Of a stretch of 64,000 nucleotides of DNA, positions 45,982 through 54,733 are shown piece by piece. The notes beneath the pieces were generated by a model. The model searched no databases and was not told the DNA's origin. It saw only the letters and a list, made by a program, of their open reading frames with translations. The position numbers were made by a program, and so were the translations under genes. The DNA is taken from NCBI GenBank assembly GCA_030602885.1, contig JAUVYV010000003.1:1-64000 (forward strand). The letters are read 5' to 3'. Positions within the stretch are counted from its first letter, which is position 1; every line of letters begins with the position of its first letter. The DNA comes from Phycisphaerales bacterium. GTDB taxonomy: Bacteria > Planctomycetota > Phycisphaerae > Sedimentisphaerales > Anaerobacaceae.

Positions 45982-48279
45982 ATGAAACGTCGGTATTGCG
46001 TGTTAAGAACTGTTTTTGCAGGAGTTATGGTGGCGGCTCTGTTTTCTGGAGTCAGGGTGTGGGGGCAGGAAGCTGCTGGGGGGGCGGGTGCGGCGGAGTT
46101 TGACGAGGCGGATACGTGGGTGTTCAATCCGCCTGAAGACGAGTTCAGCGACGAGGCCGTTATTGACCTGCGATATCTCAACGAGAAAGAAGCGGGCCAG
46201 AGCGGCTTTATCGGGCTGAGCAAGGACGGTATGAGTTTCGTCAAAGGTGACGGTACGCCTATTCGCTTCTGGTCGGTCGTGGACGGCGGCTGGAATATGG
46301 AGCCGGAAAAGATGGACCGACACGTTCGCTGGCTGGCTAAATTAGGCGTTAATATGGTTCGCGTTCACGCGCAACTGTGCAAGAGCAAAGAGGGCGACAA
46401 GATTACCGATATAAATGAGAAGCAGATAGATGGGATACTGCGGTACGTGGCTACGTGTAAGAAGCTCGGCATCTATGTCACCATCTCGCCGTTCTGGGCC
46501 CACATACAGAAAATCCCTGCAAGCTGGGAAATCGAAGGTTACACCGGGGAAAGCGGGCCGACAAATCTGCTGTTCTTCGACGAGCGAATGCAGGAAGGCT
46601 ACAGGAGCTGGGTCCGCCCTCTATACACACGCACCAACCCGCACACGGGCATCGCGCTCAAAGATGATCCGGCTGTGGCGATCATACAGATTCAGAATGA
46701 AGACAGCATGTTTTTCTGGACGTTTAACACGCTCAGGGAGCCGCACAAGGGGCATCTGCGCAAGCTTTTCGGCGACTGGCTTACAAAGAAATACGGCTCT
46801 ATGAAAAGGGCCAAGGCCGTGTGGAAAGACCTAAGCCACGGCGAGGACAATTTCGATGCGGGCGAGGCAGGTCTGTACAACATTTGGGACTTCACTTCAC
46901 AGGCGCCGCGTCCAGATGCGAACAAGGCGCGGCGGATGGCCGAGGAGTTGAATTTCCTTGCGGAGCTGCAATACAAGTTCCACGCCGAAATGGGCGAGTA
47001 TTACCGAAACGAGCTGGGCTGCAAGCAGATCATCAATGCAAGCAACTGGAGGAGCGCCGACCCTGTGCTGCTCGAAGATGTGGAACGCTGGACGTACACC
47101 GCCAACGAGGTTGCAGCTATGAATCGCTACACGGGCGGGGTCCACAGCGGGCCGATGAACGGCTGGCGAGTTGACCCGGGACATATCTTCATCAGCGAAT
47201 CCTGCCTGAAGAATCCCGAGGCGTTTCCAGGGGCGCTGAAGCAGACTGTGGGCCAGCCGATGATAATCACCGAGAGCGCCTGGGTACACCCGACGCTGTA
47301 TCAGAGCGAAGGGCCTTTCATGATGGCCGCGTATCATTCGCTCACCGGGGTGGATTCACTTTACTGGTTTGCCTACGGCGACGAAGCCACGTGGACGGTT
47401 GACCCGGTGTGGCCCTACTGGAAGGTCGAGGGCAAGAACTCACTGAAGAAATGGTACGGCTCTTACCCGATGCAGGCAGGGATGTTTCCGGCGACGGCGA
47501 TTGCGTACCGGCTGGGTTACATAAGGCCGGCAGATGAACCCATAGTCTATGAGCAGCGCAGCCAGAGGAGCTTGTGGTACCGGCAGGTGCCGATTATCGC
47601 CGAGGCGGGCAAGTTTGATGTCAATCGCGACAAAGGTGACTTTGCACCGCAGTCGCCCATCAAGCAGGAGGTTGATCGGCTTAGCTTTATGGTCGGCCCT
47701 GTGCATGTGAAGTTCGGCGGCAGCGAGCGCAACAGCAAGGTGGCGAAGCTCTCCGATTATATCGACCGGGACAAAGGAGTCGTCAAAAGCGTCACCGGTC
47801 AGATCGCACTTAACTACAAAACGGGTGTCTGCACAGTAAACGCACCCAAGTTCCAGGGCGTGAGCGGCTTTTTGAAAGATGCGGGCGGTTCTTTCAAATT
47901 CGACGATGTCACCATCGAATCCGACAATGACTATGCAACCATTGCCGTGGCCGCTATGGACGATAGACCGCTTGCGCAGTCAGGCAAGGTTCTGATTCAG
48001 GTCGGTACGGTCTGCAGACTGACCGGCTGGCGTGTGTGCGATACCGAGTTCAAGGGCGGCGGCCAGGTTCTGGCTGCAAAGCAAATCGTAGAGGCAGGAA
48101 GGGCGCCCTGGCTTGTGGTCAATACAAAAGCGAAGGTGATGATCAAAAACTCTACCGTCAAGCAAGCTACCTTGATTGATCCGAACGGCTATCCGGTAAA
48201 AGAAATCGACGTCGCAAAGGCCGGCGGGATGGTTTCGGTGAAGCTGCCCGGTAACGCCATGTATGTTATGCTGCAGTGA
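45982..48279 (+). CDS. Exported clan GH-A (GH5-like) glycoside hydrolase
   Basis: A 765-residue protein. The start at 45982 has AAAGGGGG just upstream and opens a signal peptide (RTVFAGVMVAALFSGVRVWG). The barrel begins IRFWSVVDGGWNMEPEKMDRHVRWLAKLGVNMVRVHAQL. The candidate acid/base is Glu in IIQIQNEDS (near 238) and the nucleophile Glu in IITESAW (near 429), both typical of clan GH-A. A beta-rich C-terminal region of about 200 residues follows. The family number is uncertain. It lies between the two transporters of the locus. Confidence 0.78.
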   Translation: MKRRYCVLRTVFAGVMVAALFSGVRVWGQEAAGGAGAAEFDEADTWVFNPPEDEFSDEAVIDLRYLNEKEAGQSGFIGLSKDGMSFVKGDGTPIRFWSVVDGGWNMEPEKMDRHVRWLAKLGVNMVRVHAQLCKSKEGDKITDINEKQIDGILRYVATCKKLGIYVTISPFWAHIQKIPASWEIEGYTGESGPTNLLFFDERMQEGYRSWVRPLYTRTNPHTGIALKDDPAVAIIQIQNEDSMFFWTFNTLREPHKGHLRKLFGDWLTKKYGSMKRAKAVWKDLSHGEDNFDAGEAGLYNIWDFTSQAPRPDANKARRMAEELNFLAELQYKFHAEMGEYYRNELGCKQIINASNWRSADPVLLEDVERWTYTANEVAAMNRYTGGVHSGPMNGWRVDPGHIFISESCLKNPEAFPGALKQTVGQPMIITESAWVHPTLYQSEGPFMMAAYHSLTGVDSLYWFAYGDEATWTVDPVWPYWKVEGKNSLKKWYGSYPMQAGMFPATAIAYRLGYIRPADEPIVYEQRSQRSLWYRQVPIIAEAGKFDVNRDKGDFAPQSPIKQEVDRLSFMVGPVHVKFGGSERNSKVAKLSDYIDRDKGVVKSVTGQIALNYKTGVCTVNAPKFQGVSGFLKDAGGSFKFDDVTIESDNDYATIAVAAMDDRPLAQSGKVLIQVGTVCRLTGWRVCDTEFKGGGQVLAAKQIVEAGRAPWLVVNTKAKVMIKNSTVKQATLIDPNGYPVKEIDVAKAGGMVSVKLPGNAMYVMLQ

Positions 48280-48310
48280 TTATCAAAAGGAAGCTCAGGG
48301 GCCTGTATTA

Positions 48311-49933
48311 GTGAACGTGACGATTCTGCTGGTGGTGGGGATTTACTTTGCGGTGTCGCTCGGCATCGGGTTCTGGGTCGCGCGCAAGGAGAGTAACGTA
48401 GCGGACGATTATTTTTTAGCGGGCCGCAAGCTGCCCTGGTATGCGGTTGCGCTGTCGATGACCGGCTCGAACATCGGGACCGAGCATTTTATCGGGATGG
48501 TGGGGACGGCGTATGCGGTCGGGCTGGCGCCGGCGACGTTCGAGTGGGGCAATTTTCTGCCTTACTCGATTCTGTGCTGGATATTTCTGCCTTACTTTTT
48601 TCGTAAGAAGCTCTACACCGTCCCTGAGTTTTTAGAGAGGCGGTATTCGCCGGGCACACGCGGGGTCTTTGCGGGCCTCACGATGCTGCATATGGTGGTG
48701 GGTGTGCTGGCGCCGGCGCTGTATGCGGGGGGAAGGATTGTCTATGAGATGGCACTGCAGCAGCAAGCAAGCTCGTTCAACTGGGGCTTTATGGGCTGTG
48801 TGCTGATTATATCGGGTGTTACAGCGGCATATTGCATTTACGGGGGGCTGCTGTCGGTGGTGTGGACGGACGTTCTGCAGGTCGGCGTTCTAGTGGTCGG
48901 CGGGTTGATGCTGGTCATCGTCGGGGCAGGCAACGCAGGTGGGATAAAGTCGGTAATCGATACAAACCTTGCCGCAGACGCGACACGATTCAGCTTAATC
49001 CAGTCGGCCTCGCACCCGGTCTCGCCCTGGCCCGGCGTGGCGACGTTCTGGCTGACACTGTCGCTGTGGTACGTGGGGACGAATCAGTTTTACATCCAGC
49101 GCTGTCTGGGCGCAAAGAGCGAGTGGGACGCCAAGATGGGCGTCATCGGCTGTGCATTTATCAAGTTCTTTTTGCCGTTCATCATTGTATTTCCGGGACT
49201 GGTTGCGTTTGCGATGTTTGGCCCGGGGCTGAAGGAGGATTCGGTATATATAAAGATGGTCAACGAGCTGCTGCCGCCTTTCGGCAGGGGTGTTTTGTTA
49301 GCGGCGCTGATAGCTGCGATAATGAGCACGGTGAGCAGCGTCCTGAACTCTGCTTCGACGATATGGTCGATGGACGTTCACAAACGGCTGCTGCATCCGG
49401 AGGCCAGTGAGGCAGAGCTTGTAAGAGTTGGGCGGTGGTCAACGCTTCTGATAATAGTAATCGGCACGGCCCTTGCGCCGCTTCTGTTGTGGTGGAAGGG
49501 CGGGATTTTCATTTACATACAGGATATGGCGGCGTTTTTTGCACCGCCTATTACGGTGATATTTTTGGCGGCATTTCTGTGGCCTCGCGCACATGGACGA
49601 GCTGCGACTTTTACTTTGGTATTTGGCATTATGAGCGGTATTGTACTGAAGGTTACTGCTGAGCGTTACGGGTCTGAGGGGATAGCCCAGTTGAAACCGC
49701 TGCTGAATCGTGCAGCGGTCAACTGGGCGATATGCCTTGCGGCGCTGATTATTGCAACGTTCGGGATTCGGCGTAGCAAAGATGAATCCTATGACCCGGA
49801 TGCGATATGGAATTTGCGGTGGGCGCGGCTGCCCGAGAACGAGCGGCCGAGAAATCGCGGTCTGCGGAATCTAATGTTCTGGTGGATAGTGATGATAAGC
49901 GTTTCGGCCGCATTGTTCGTATTCTTTCGTTAA
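48311..49933 (+). CDS. Sodium:solute symporter (SSS) family transporter
   Basis: A 540-residue protein with about thirteen membrane segments. Motifs: ADDYFLAGRKLPWYAVALSMTGSNIGTEHFIGMVG and YTVPEFLERRYSPGTRG, as in SGLT-type sugar:Na+ symporters. I chose the GTG at 48311, with AGGGG nine bases upstream; an ATG at 48263 would overlap the preceding gene by 17 bases and add a non-hydrophobic leader (MLCCSDYQKEAQ). It likely imports a sugar released by this locus, alongside the MFS porter. Confidence 0.88.
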   Translation: MNVTILLVVGIYFAVSLGIGFWVARKESNVADDYFLAGRKLPWYAVALSMTGSNIGTEHFIGMVGTAYAVGLAPATFEWGNFLPYSILCWIFLPYFFRKKLYTVPEFLERRYSPGTRGVFAGLTMLHMVVGVLAPALYAGGRIVYEMALQQQASSFNWGFMGCVLIISGVTAAYCIYGGLLSVVWTDVLQVGVLVVGGLMLVIVGAGNAGGIKSVIDTNLAADATRFSLIQSASHPVSPWPGVATFWLTLSLWYVGTNQFYIQRCLGAKSEWDAKMGVIGCAFIKFFLPFIIVFPGLVAFAMFGPGLKEDSVYIKMVNELLPPFGRGVLLAALIAAIMSTVSSVLNSASTIWSMDVHKRLLHPEASEAELVRVGRWSTLLIIVIGTALAPLLLWWKGGIFIYIQDMAAFFAPPITVIFLAAFLWPRAHGRAATFTLVFGIMSGIVLKVTAERYGSEGIAQLKPLLNRAAVNWAICLAALIIATFGIRRSKDESYDPDAIWNLRWARLPENERPRNRGLRNLMFWWIVMISVSAALFVFFR

Positions 49934-50006
49934 ATTGCTCTGCCAAGATGAAACAATGGCGTTAAACGGGTTGCTTTGGAAACGCACCTTTTGTATTCTA
50001 CGGCCT

Positions 50007-50471
50007 ATGGACAGAAGTGCAGAGGTGAAGTTTCCGGAACGAACGACAGTTCACAGTCGTACGATAACCATAATACCCCGGTACTCGGAGACCGACCAGG
50101 GCCAGGTGGTGCATCACAGCGTTTTTGCCGTCTATTTCGAGATGGGCAGGACCGAGCTTTTACGTGCAAACGGGCTGGCATACAAGGACCTTGAGGCGGC
50201 GGGTGTGTTCTTCGTCCTTGCGGAGCTGCGCATCAAATATCGCAAGCCGGCCTACTACGATGAGCAGCTCGAATTAGAGACCACCTGTTCGAACGTAACG
50301 GCCAGCAAGGTCGAACACACGTACAGAATGACCAGAAAGAGCGATGGGACGGTCATAGCAGAGGGTTCAAGCGTTCTGGCGTGCATAAGTGACGAGGGCA
50401 AGGTTCGTCGCATACCTGAATTTATGTATCCTGACTCGCAAAAAAGCAACACCGAACACAATGGGAGTTGA
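50007..50471 (+). CDS. 4-hydroxybenzoyl-CoA thioesterase (YbgC/hot-dog) family protein
   Basis: A 154-residue hot-dog thioesterase. The active-site segment PRYSETDQGQVVHHSVFAVYFEMGRTELLR holds the Asp and the VVHH pair of the YbgC/4HBT type. It hydrolyses acyl-CoA or acyl-ACP. The start is unsure: 50007 gives a family-sized protein but has no clear ribosome-binding site, and an in-frame ATG at 49956 is possible. No obvious partner among its neighbours. Confidence 0.85.
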   Translation: MDRSAEVKFPERTTVHSRTITIIPRYSETDQGQVVHHSVFAVYFEMGRTELLRANGLAYKDLEAAGVFFVLAELRIKYRKPAYYDEQLELETTCSNVTASKVEHTYRMTRKSDGTVIAEGSSVLACISDEGKVRRIPEFMYPDSQKSNTEHNGS

Positions 50472-50548
50472 CTCGGTCTGGTCAAATCACTAAGCTATGA
50501 TTTTGCCGTGCGTGATACGGCAAGGACGGATAGCAGGGGTGTATCTGA

Positions 50549-52012
50549 ATGCTTCACGAAAGCGAAGGGTTTGGCCTGGAGGCAGATAGGAAAGAGAGTT
50601 GTGGTCTCTTCGGCATCTTCGGAGACGCGGACGCCGTTCAGAAAACATACTTCGGGATATTCAGTCTTCAACACAGGGGCCAGGAATCCGCCGGTATTGC
50701 GTCGAGCGACGGCGATTTCATCCAGTGCTACACGGCCATGGGAACGGTGCAGCGTGTTTTCCGGACGGGCTCCGATATCCTGGAGCGGTTAGCCAATCCA
50801 ATTGCCATCGGGCACGTGCGATATTCGACGGCGGGCTCAACCAAGGCGGTCAACAGCCAGCCGTTCTTTGTCGAGTACTCTCGTGGGCAGGTGGCGATAG
50901 CGCATAACGGCAACCTGATAAATGCCGCGTTGCTTCGTGATGAATACGAGGCGTACGGCAGCATATTCAAGTCCACCACCGACACCGAGGTCATCGCGCA
51001 TCTGCTTGCCAAGCCCACGCACGTCAGCCGTGGCGACCCTCTCGCCCACGTTCTGAATCATCTGCAGGGAGCATATTGCCTTTTGTTTCTCTTTGCCGAT
51101 AGGATTGAGGCGGCACGTGACCCCTACGGGATACGTCCTTTGTGCATTGGCCAGACCAAAGAGGGCTGCTTCGTTGTCGCCAGTGAGACCTGCGCGTTCG
51201 ACGCTGTCGAGGCAAAGTTCATACGCGAGGTCGAGCCGGGAGAAATCGTAACAATTAACAAAGACGGTTTGTCGAGCAGATTCTTCGCCAGGCCCGGCTC
51301 GGTTACGCCGGCACACTGCATCTTCGAGCACATATATTTCGCCAAGCAAACCAGTACGATTTTCGGCGAGAACGTCCACGAGTTCAGGAAGAAACTCGGC
51401 AGGCAGCTTGCGATAGAGCATCCGGTCGAGGCGGACGTTGTGATACCCATACCCGATTCCGGGACGTCAGCAGCCATCGGATACGCAGAACAGAGCGGCT
51501 TGCCTTTTGATATGGGAATGGTCAGAAGCCACTACATAGGCAGAACGTTTATCTCGCCGGACCAGAAGCTGAGGGAACTCGCAGTTAAGATTAAACTTGC
51601 CGTGGTGAAAGAGGTTGTAAAAGGCAAACGCATTGTCGTGGTTGACGACTCGATTGTTCGAGGCACCACCACCAGGGGCAAGATTAGAAGCTTGCGCCAG
51701 GCCGGCGCTAAAGAAATCCATATGCGAGTGAGCTGTCCACCGATTCGATTCCCGTGTTTTTACGGCGTGGACTTTCCCACCAAAGAAGAGCTTCTGGCGA
51801 ACAATCGTGATCTCGAACAAATCCGGGACTTCCTCGATGTTGACAGTGTCGGCTATATGTCGCTCGAGGGGCTGCTATCGTGCGCGAACCTGCCAGCGGA
51901 CCACTACTGCACCGCCTGCTGGTCCGGGGTGTACAAAATACCGGTTGACACTGCAGTTACCAAGTTCACTATGGAACGCTACCAGATGAGAATGTTCGAC
52001 GAGCTTGAGTGA
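50549..52012 (+). CDS. purF: Amidophosphoribosyltransferase
   Basis: A 487-residue PurF, first step of purine synthesis (PRPP + glutamine to phosphoribosylamine). The glutaminase nucleophile is Cys18 (SCGLFGIFGDADAVQ), so a 17-residue propeptide must be removed. Further motifs: GHVRYSTAGSTKAVNSQPF, HNGNLINA, and the PRPP loop VVDDSIVRGTTTRGKI. C-terminal cysteines (LLSCANLPADHYCTACWSG) match the Fe-S ligating type known from Bacillus PurF. purM follows 46 bases later. Confidence 0.97.
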   Translation: MLHESEGFGLEADRKESCGLFGIFGDADAVQKTYFGIFSLQHRGQESAGIASSDGDFIQCYTAMGTVQRVFRTGSDILERLANPIAIGHVRYSTAGSTKAVNSQPFFVEYSRGQVAIAHNGNLINAALLRDEYEAYGSIFKSTTDTEVIAHLLAKPTHVSRGDPLAHVLNHLQGAYCLLFLFADRIEAARDPYGIRPLCIGQTKEGCFVVASETCAFDAVEAKFIREVEPGEIVTINKDGLSSRFFARPGSVTPAHCIFEHIYFAKQTSTIFGENVHEFRKKLGRQLAIEHPVEADVVIPIPDSGTSAAIGYAEQSGLPFDMGMVRSHYIGRTFISPDQKLRELAVKIKLAVVKEVVKGKRIVVVDDSIVRGTTTRGKIRSLRQAGAKEIHMRVSCPPIRFPCFYGVDFPTKEELLANNRDLEQIRDFLDVDSVGYMSLEGLLSCANLPADHYCTACWSGVYKIPVDTAVTKFTMERYQMRMFDELE

Positions 52013-52058
52013 GGCGTTGGAATTTTGAGAAGTTCGTTGTCTGTTGGAACAGCGAATA

Positions 52059-53135
52059 ATGAAAGATGCGCAGCGACCAATCACGTACAGGCAATCGGGG
52101 GTTGACATCGACGCCAACGACGAGATGGTCGAGCGGATATACTCGCACGTGGGGAGCACGTTCGGGCCTCGGGTGATGCAGCTCAAGGGCGGCTTTGCGG
52201 GTCTTTTCCGGCTGGACTATGACGAGCGGCTTTTCAAGAAAAACTACAAGAGCCCCGTGCTGGTCGCCTGCACTGACGGGGTGGGAAGCAAGATTCAACT
52301 GGCAGCCGAAATAAAGAAATACGACACCGTTGGAATCGACCTTGTGGCAATGAACGTCAATGACATGCTCGCGTTGGGGGCAGAGCCGTTGTTCTTCCTC
52401 GACTATGTTGCCGTCAACAAGCTCGTTCCGGAGATAATCGCCGAACTGGTAAAAGGCATGGCCAAGGGCTGTCGAATGGCCGATTGTGCACTGATAGGCG
52501 GCGAGACCGCTGAGATGCCGGACACTTACAGGAAAGATGACTTCGATCTGGCCGGCTTTGCGGTTGGGGTCATCGAGCGAAGAAAAATCATCAAAGGAGA
52601 CAACGTCAGAAGGGGTGACATTATTCTGGGGCTGGCATCGAGCGGGCTTCACAGCAACGGTTATACGCTGGTGCGCAATATCTGCTTTAAGCAGCTCGGT
52701 CTGAAGATGACCGACAGGATTGATGAGCTCGACGGTGCTGTGCTCGGTGACGTGCTGCTGGAGCCGACACGGATTTATGTTCGGTCGATTGTTAAGCTGC
52801 TCGGCCAGTACAAAGTCAAGCGGGTCGTTCACGGGATGGCGCATATTACGGGAGGCGGTCTGGTCGGCAATATCCCGCGAGTGCTGCCGAGAAACTGTGA
52901 CGCGGTCCTCAAAAAATCGAGCTGGCCGGTGCCGAAGATATTTACCTTCCTGCAGGAGAAGGGGCCGGTCGAAGAAGACGAGATGTTCAGGGTTTTTAAC
53001 ATGGGCGTCGGCTTTGTGTTGATAGTGGCCGAGGACTTTGCCGGCTCGATGCAGAGGAAACTGACGCGATACGGCGAGAAGGTCTATTCTCTCGGCAGAA
53101 TCACGTCAGGCAGCGGAAAAGTGGTCATCAAATAG
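52059..53135 (+). CDS. purM: Phosphoribosylformylglycinamidine cyclo-ligase
   Basis: A 358-residue AIR synthetase, fifth step of purine synthesis. Motifs: YKSPVLVACTDGVGSKIQLA, GIDLVAMNVNDMLALGAEPLFFLDY, LIGGETAEMPDTY, GLASSGLHSNGY and HITGGGLVGNIPRVLP. Full length. No strong ribosome-binding site; translation may depend on purF upstream. It ends directly before a multi-hairpin repeat. Confidence 0.97.
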   Translation: MKDAQRPITYRQSGVDIDANDEMVERIYSHVGSTFGPRVMQLKGGFAGLFRLDYDERLFKKNYKSPVLVACTDGVGSKIQLAAEIKKYDTVGIDLVAMNVNDMLALGAEPLFFLDYVAVNKLVPEIIAELVKGMAKGCRMADCALIGGETAEMPDTYRKDDFDLAGFAVGVIERRKIIKGDNVRRGDIILGLASSGLHSNGYTLVRNICFKQLGLKMTDRIDELDGAVLGDVLLEPTRIYVRSIVKLLGQYKVKRVVHGMAHITGGGLVGNIPRVLPRNCDAVLKKSSWPVPKIFTFLQEKGPVEEDEMFRVFNMGVGFVLIVAEDFAGSMQRKLTRYGEKVYSLGRITSGSGKVVIK

Positions 53136-53137
53136 TC

Positions 53138-53220
53138 AACCACAGGATGTGGTTTCCTGCTCCCCGCTTTTACGGGGACCCCTGCCTACAGCATGCAGGG
53201 GCAGGCAAGTTTTGCAGGAA
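53138..53220. repeat. Multi-hairpin palindromic element covering a ribosome-binding site
   Basis: Four stems can be drawn: AACCACA-GGA-TGTGGTT (53138-53154), CCCCG/CGGGG (53162-53177), CCCCTGC/GCAGGGG (53179-53201), and an outer stem TTCCTGC (53154-53160) with GCAGGAA (53214-53220) that encloses the middle two. AGGA within the last arm lies seven bases before the ATG at 53227 and is the only candidate ribosome-binding site. The element follows the purM stop by two bases. It is a dispersed-repeat candidate and might also act as a terminator or translational lid. Confidence 0.6.
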
Positions 53221-53226
53221 TGACCA

Positions 53227-54237
53227 ATGAGGAAGAACATCATCAAGCTGTTAGCAGCGGCGGTTGTTTACGCCGCATTTGCCGTCTATCTCTATCAGCC
53301 GTATTTCGACAGGTTCAGTCCAACTCAGTTTCTCATCCTCATTAATGTCACCTTGGCTGCCCTGGGGGGTTTTGTCTTGAGCAGACGGTGGGTGGGCTTG
53401 TTCGCCGGCTCATTCTTTGCCGGGGCGATTTACGGTTTCGGGCCGTTCTTTCTCTGGTTCAGCAGCTATCATGCCTCCGTTTCTCTTTTGGCTGCTGCAG
53501 TGCCGTGGCTGTTTTGTCCCGCGGCATTTGTTCCGAGAACGAAGCGATGGAATTGGCTGAGCCGGCCGCTGTCCGCCCTGCCGTTTGCAGTAATCGTTCT
53601 GTTCTTTGAAGTCTCGGCCAAACTGCGATTGTTCGCGATACCGATGCAGACAAGCCTTCAACTGTCGGACCTTTCCGGCCTGCTGGCTCCGCTGGTCATG
53701 GCTCAAAAAGGTTCGCTGACTCTTGGCTTCTATCACGTCCCGGTAGCGATGCTTGTCATGGGAGTTGCGATGCTCTTTGCAGCAAGGCGATTCGGAATAA
53801 TGGCGATATTCGTACTGGGGACAATACCTGCCTTTTGCCCTGCCGTGCTGAACGTAAGTCCTTTGATATGGCTGACCATACCCACCTTGTGCTGTGCCGG
53901 TCTTGTGGGGGCAGGGATGCAGGGACTCATCTTCGCCGGCGCCGCCGACAGAAAAATGATACTTGCAATTGCAATCTTCATCGCTGCTATTTCGATAGGG
54001 GCACTTCTTGCGGCGACGGGGTACTGTAAGGTGTCTGCAGACCTGGCAGAGGAATACGGGAAGCTGTTAACTATGACCGCTAAGATGTATATGCTCAGTG
54101 CAGTGGCGATGGCGATGCTTTTCTTCGTTGCCTGGGCCAAGTTGCGCATCCACTGGCTTCGTCTGGCGATACTGTGCTCACTGGCAGCACTGGATATATT
54201 CCTTGGTGCAAGGTTCATCGTGGATAAGGTCTTCTGA
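53227..54237 (+). CDS. Polytopic membrane protein of unknown function
   Basis: A 336-residue protein with about nine or ten hydrophobic segments: residues 7-25, 35-53, 56-76, 82-100, 115-132, 165-190 and further pairs to the C-terminus. Soluble loops are short and rich in basic residues, and there is no signal or enzymatic motif I recognise. It stands alone after purM, and its ATG lies just behind a palindromic repeat whose last arm supplies the AGGA. Probably an inner-membrane protein. Confidence 0.6.
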   Translation: MRKNIIKLLAAAVVYAAFAVYLYQPYFDRFSPTQFLILINVTLAALGGFVLSRRWVGLFAGSFFAGAIYGFGPFFLWFSSYHASVSLLAAAVPWLFCPAAFVPRTKRWNWLSRPLSALPFAVIVLFFEVSAKLRLFAIPMQTSLQLSDLSGLLAPLVMAQKGSLTLGFYHVPVAMLVMGVAMLFAARRFGIMAIFVLGTIPAFCPAVLNVSPLIWLTIPTLCCAGLVGAGMQGLIFAGAADRKMILAIAIFIAAISIGALLAATGYCKVSADLAEEYGKLLTMTAKMYMLSAVAMAMLFFVAWAKLRIHWLRLAILCSLAALDIFLGARFIVDKVF

Positions 54238-54263
54238 GCATGTGCAATAATTGATATTCTTAT

Positions 54264-54289
54264 GGGGTAAGAGATGGGGCAGTTACCCC
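54264..54289. terminator. Hairpin between convergent genes
   Basis: GGGGTAA (54264-54270) pairs with TTACCCC (54283-54289) over a 12-base loop, directly between the ends of two convergent genes. No T run follows on either strand, so the terminator role is only likely by position. Confidence 0.4.
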
Positions 54290-54290
54290 G

Positions 54291-54578
54291 TCAGGCGTTG
54301 AAGGTTTCGCGTTCGATTTGGCCAAGGTAAAATCGGCCGTCGCGGCGCATAAACGAGATGACGACATCGAGCTGACTGTCGATGAAGCCGGCCTCGTTGG
54401 CGGCAATCGAGATGCCGATGACCGCACTTGTTTTGCTGTCGTTGTGGTCAACCTCGGAAATGGAGATATTAAACCGGCTTTGGAGCCGGCCGATAAGGCT
54501 TTTTACGATACTTCGCTTTGCCTTCAGCGAGCCGATGCCCTGCAGGTGCAGCTTAGCTGTCATCACGCCTACTATCAT
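54291..54578 (-). CDS. DUF503 (YlxP-like) family protein
   Basis: A 95-residue DUF503 protein: MIVGVMTAKLHLQGIGSLKAKRSIVKSLIGRLQSRFNISISEVDHND... covers the family fully. Relatives include YlxP, found beside rbfA and infB in other bacteria; the function is not settled and RNA or ribosome binding has been proposed. It is not in an infB operon here. The frame is open further upstream, but the family starts at this ATG. No clear ribosome-binding site. Confidence 0.85.
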   Translation of the reverse strand: MIVGVMTAKLHLQGIGSLKAKRSIVKSLIGRLQSRFNISISEVDHNDSKTSAVIGISIAANEAGFIDSQLDVVISFMRRDGRFYLGQIERETFNA

Positions 54579-54733
54579 ACGGAGCGTGAATATAGTATCT
54601 TCCGGCGGCGATTGCAACTGTTCTGCACAACCTTTGAGCGCGCCACCTGTGCAACAAAAGAGCTTGAGAATTATAATCACCGATGCTACCCTGAGTTTTT
54701 CAACTAAGCCAAATATAGCAGGAGATAAGGTCG

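Noticed and set aside
48263-48310. ATG at 48263 as the start of the SSS symporter
   Set aside because: It overlaps the preceding gene and adds a polar leader; the GTG at 48311 begins right at the first membrane helix.
51969-52844. A 291-codon minus-strand frame
   Set aside because: Antisense to purF/purM, with low-quality composition and no domain.
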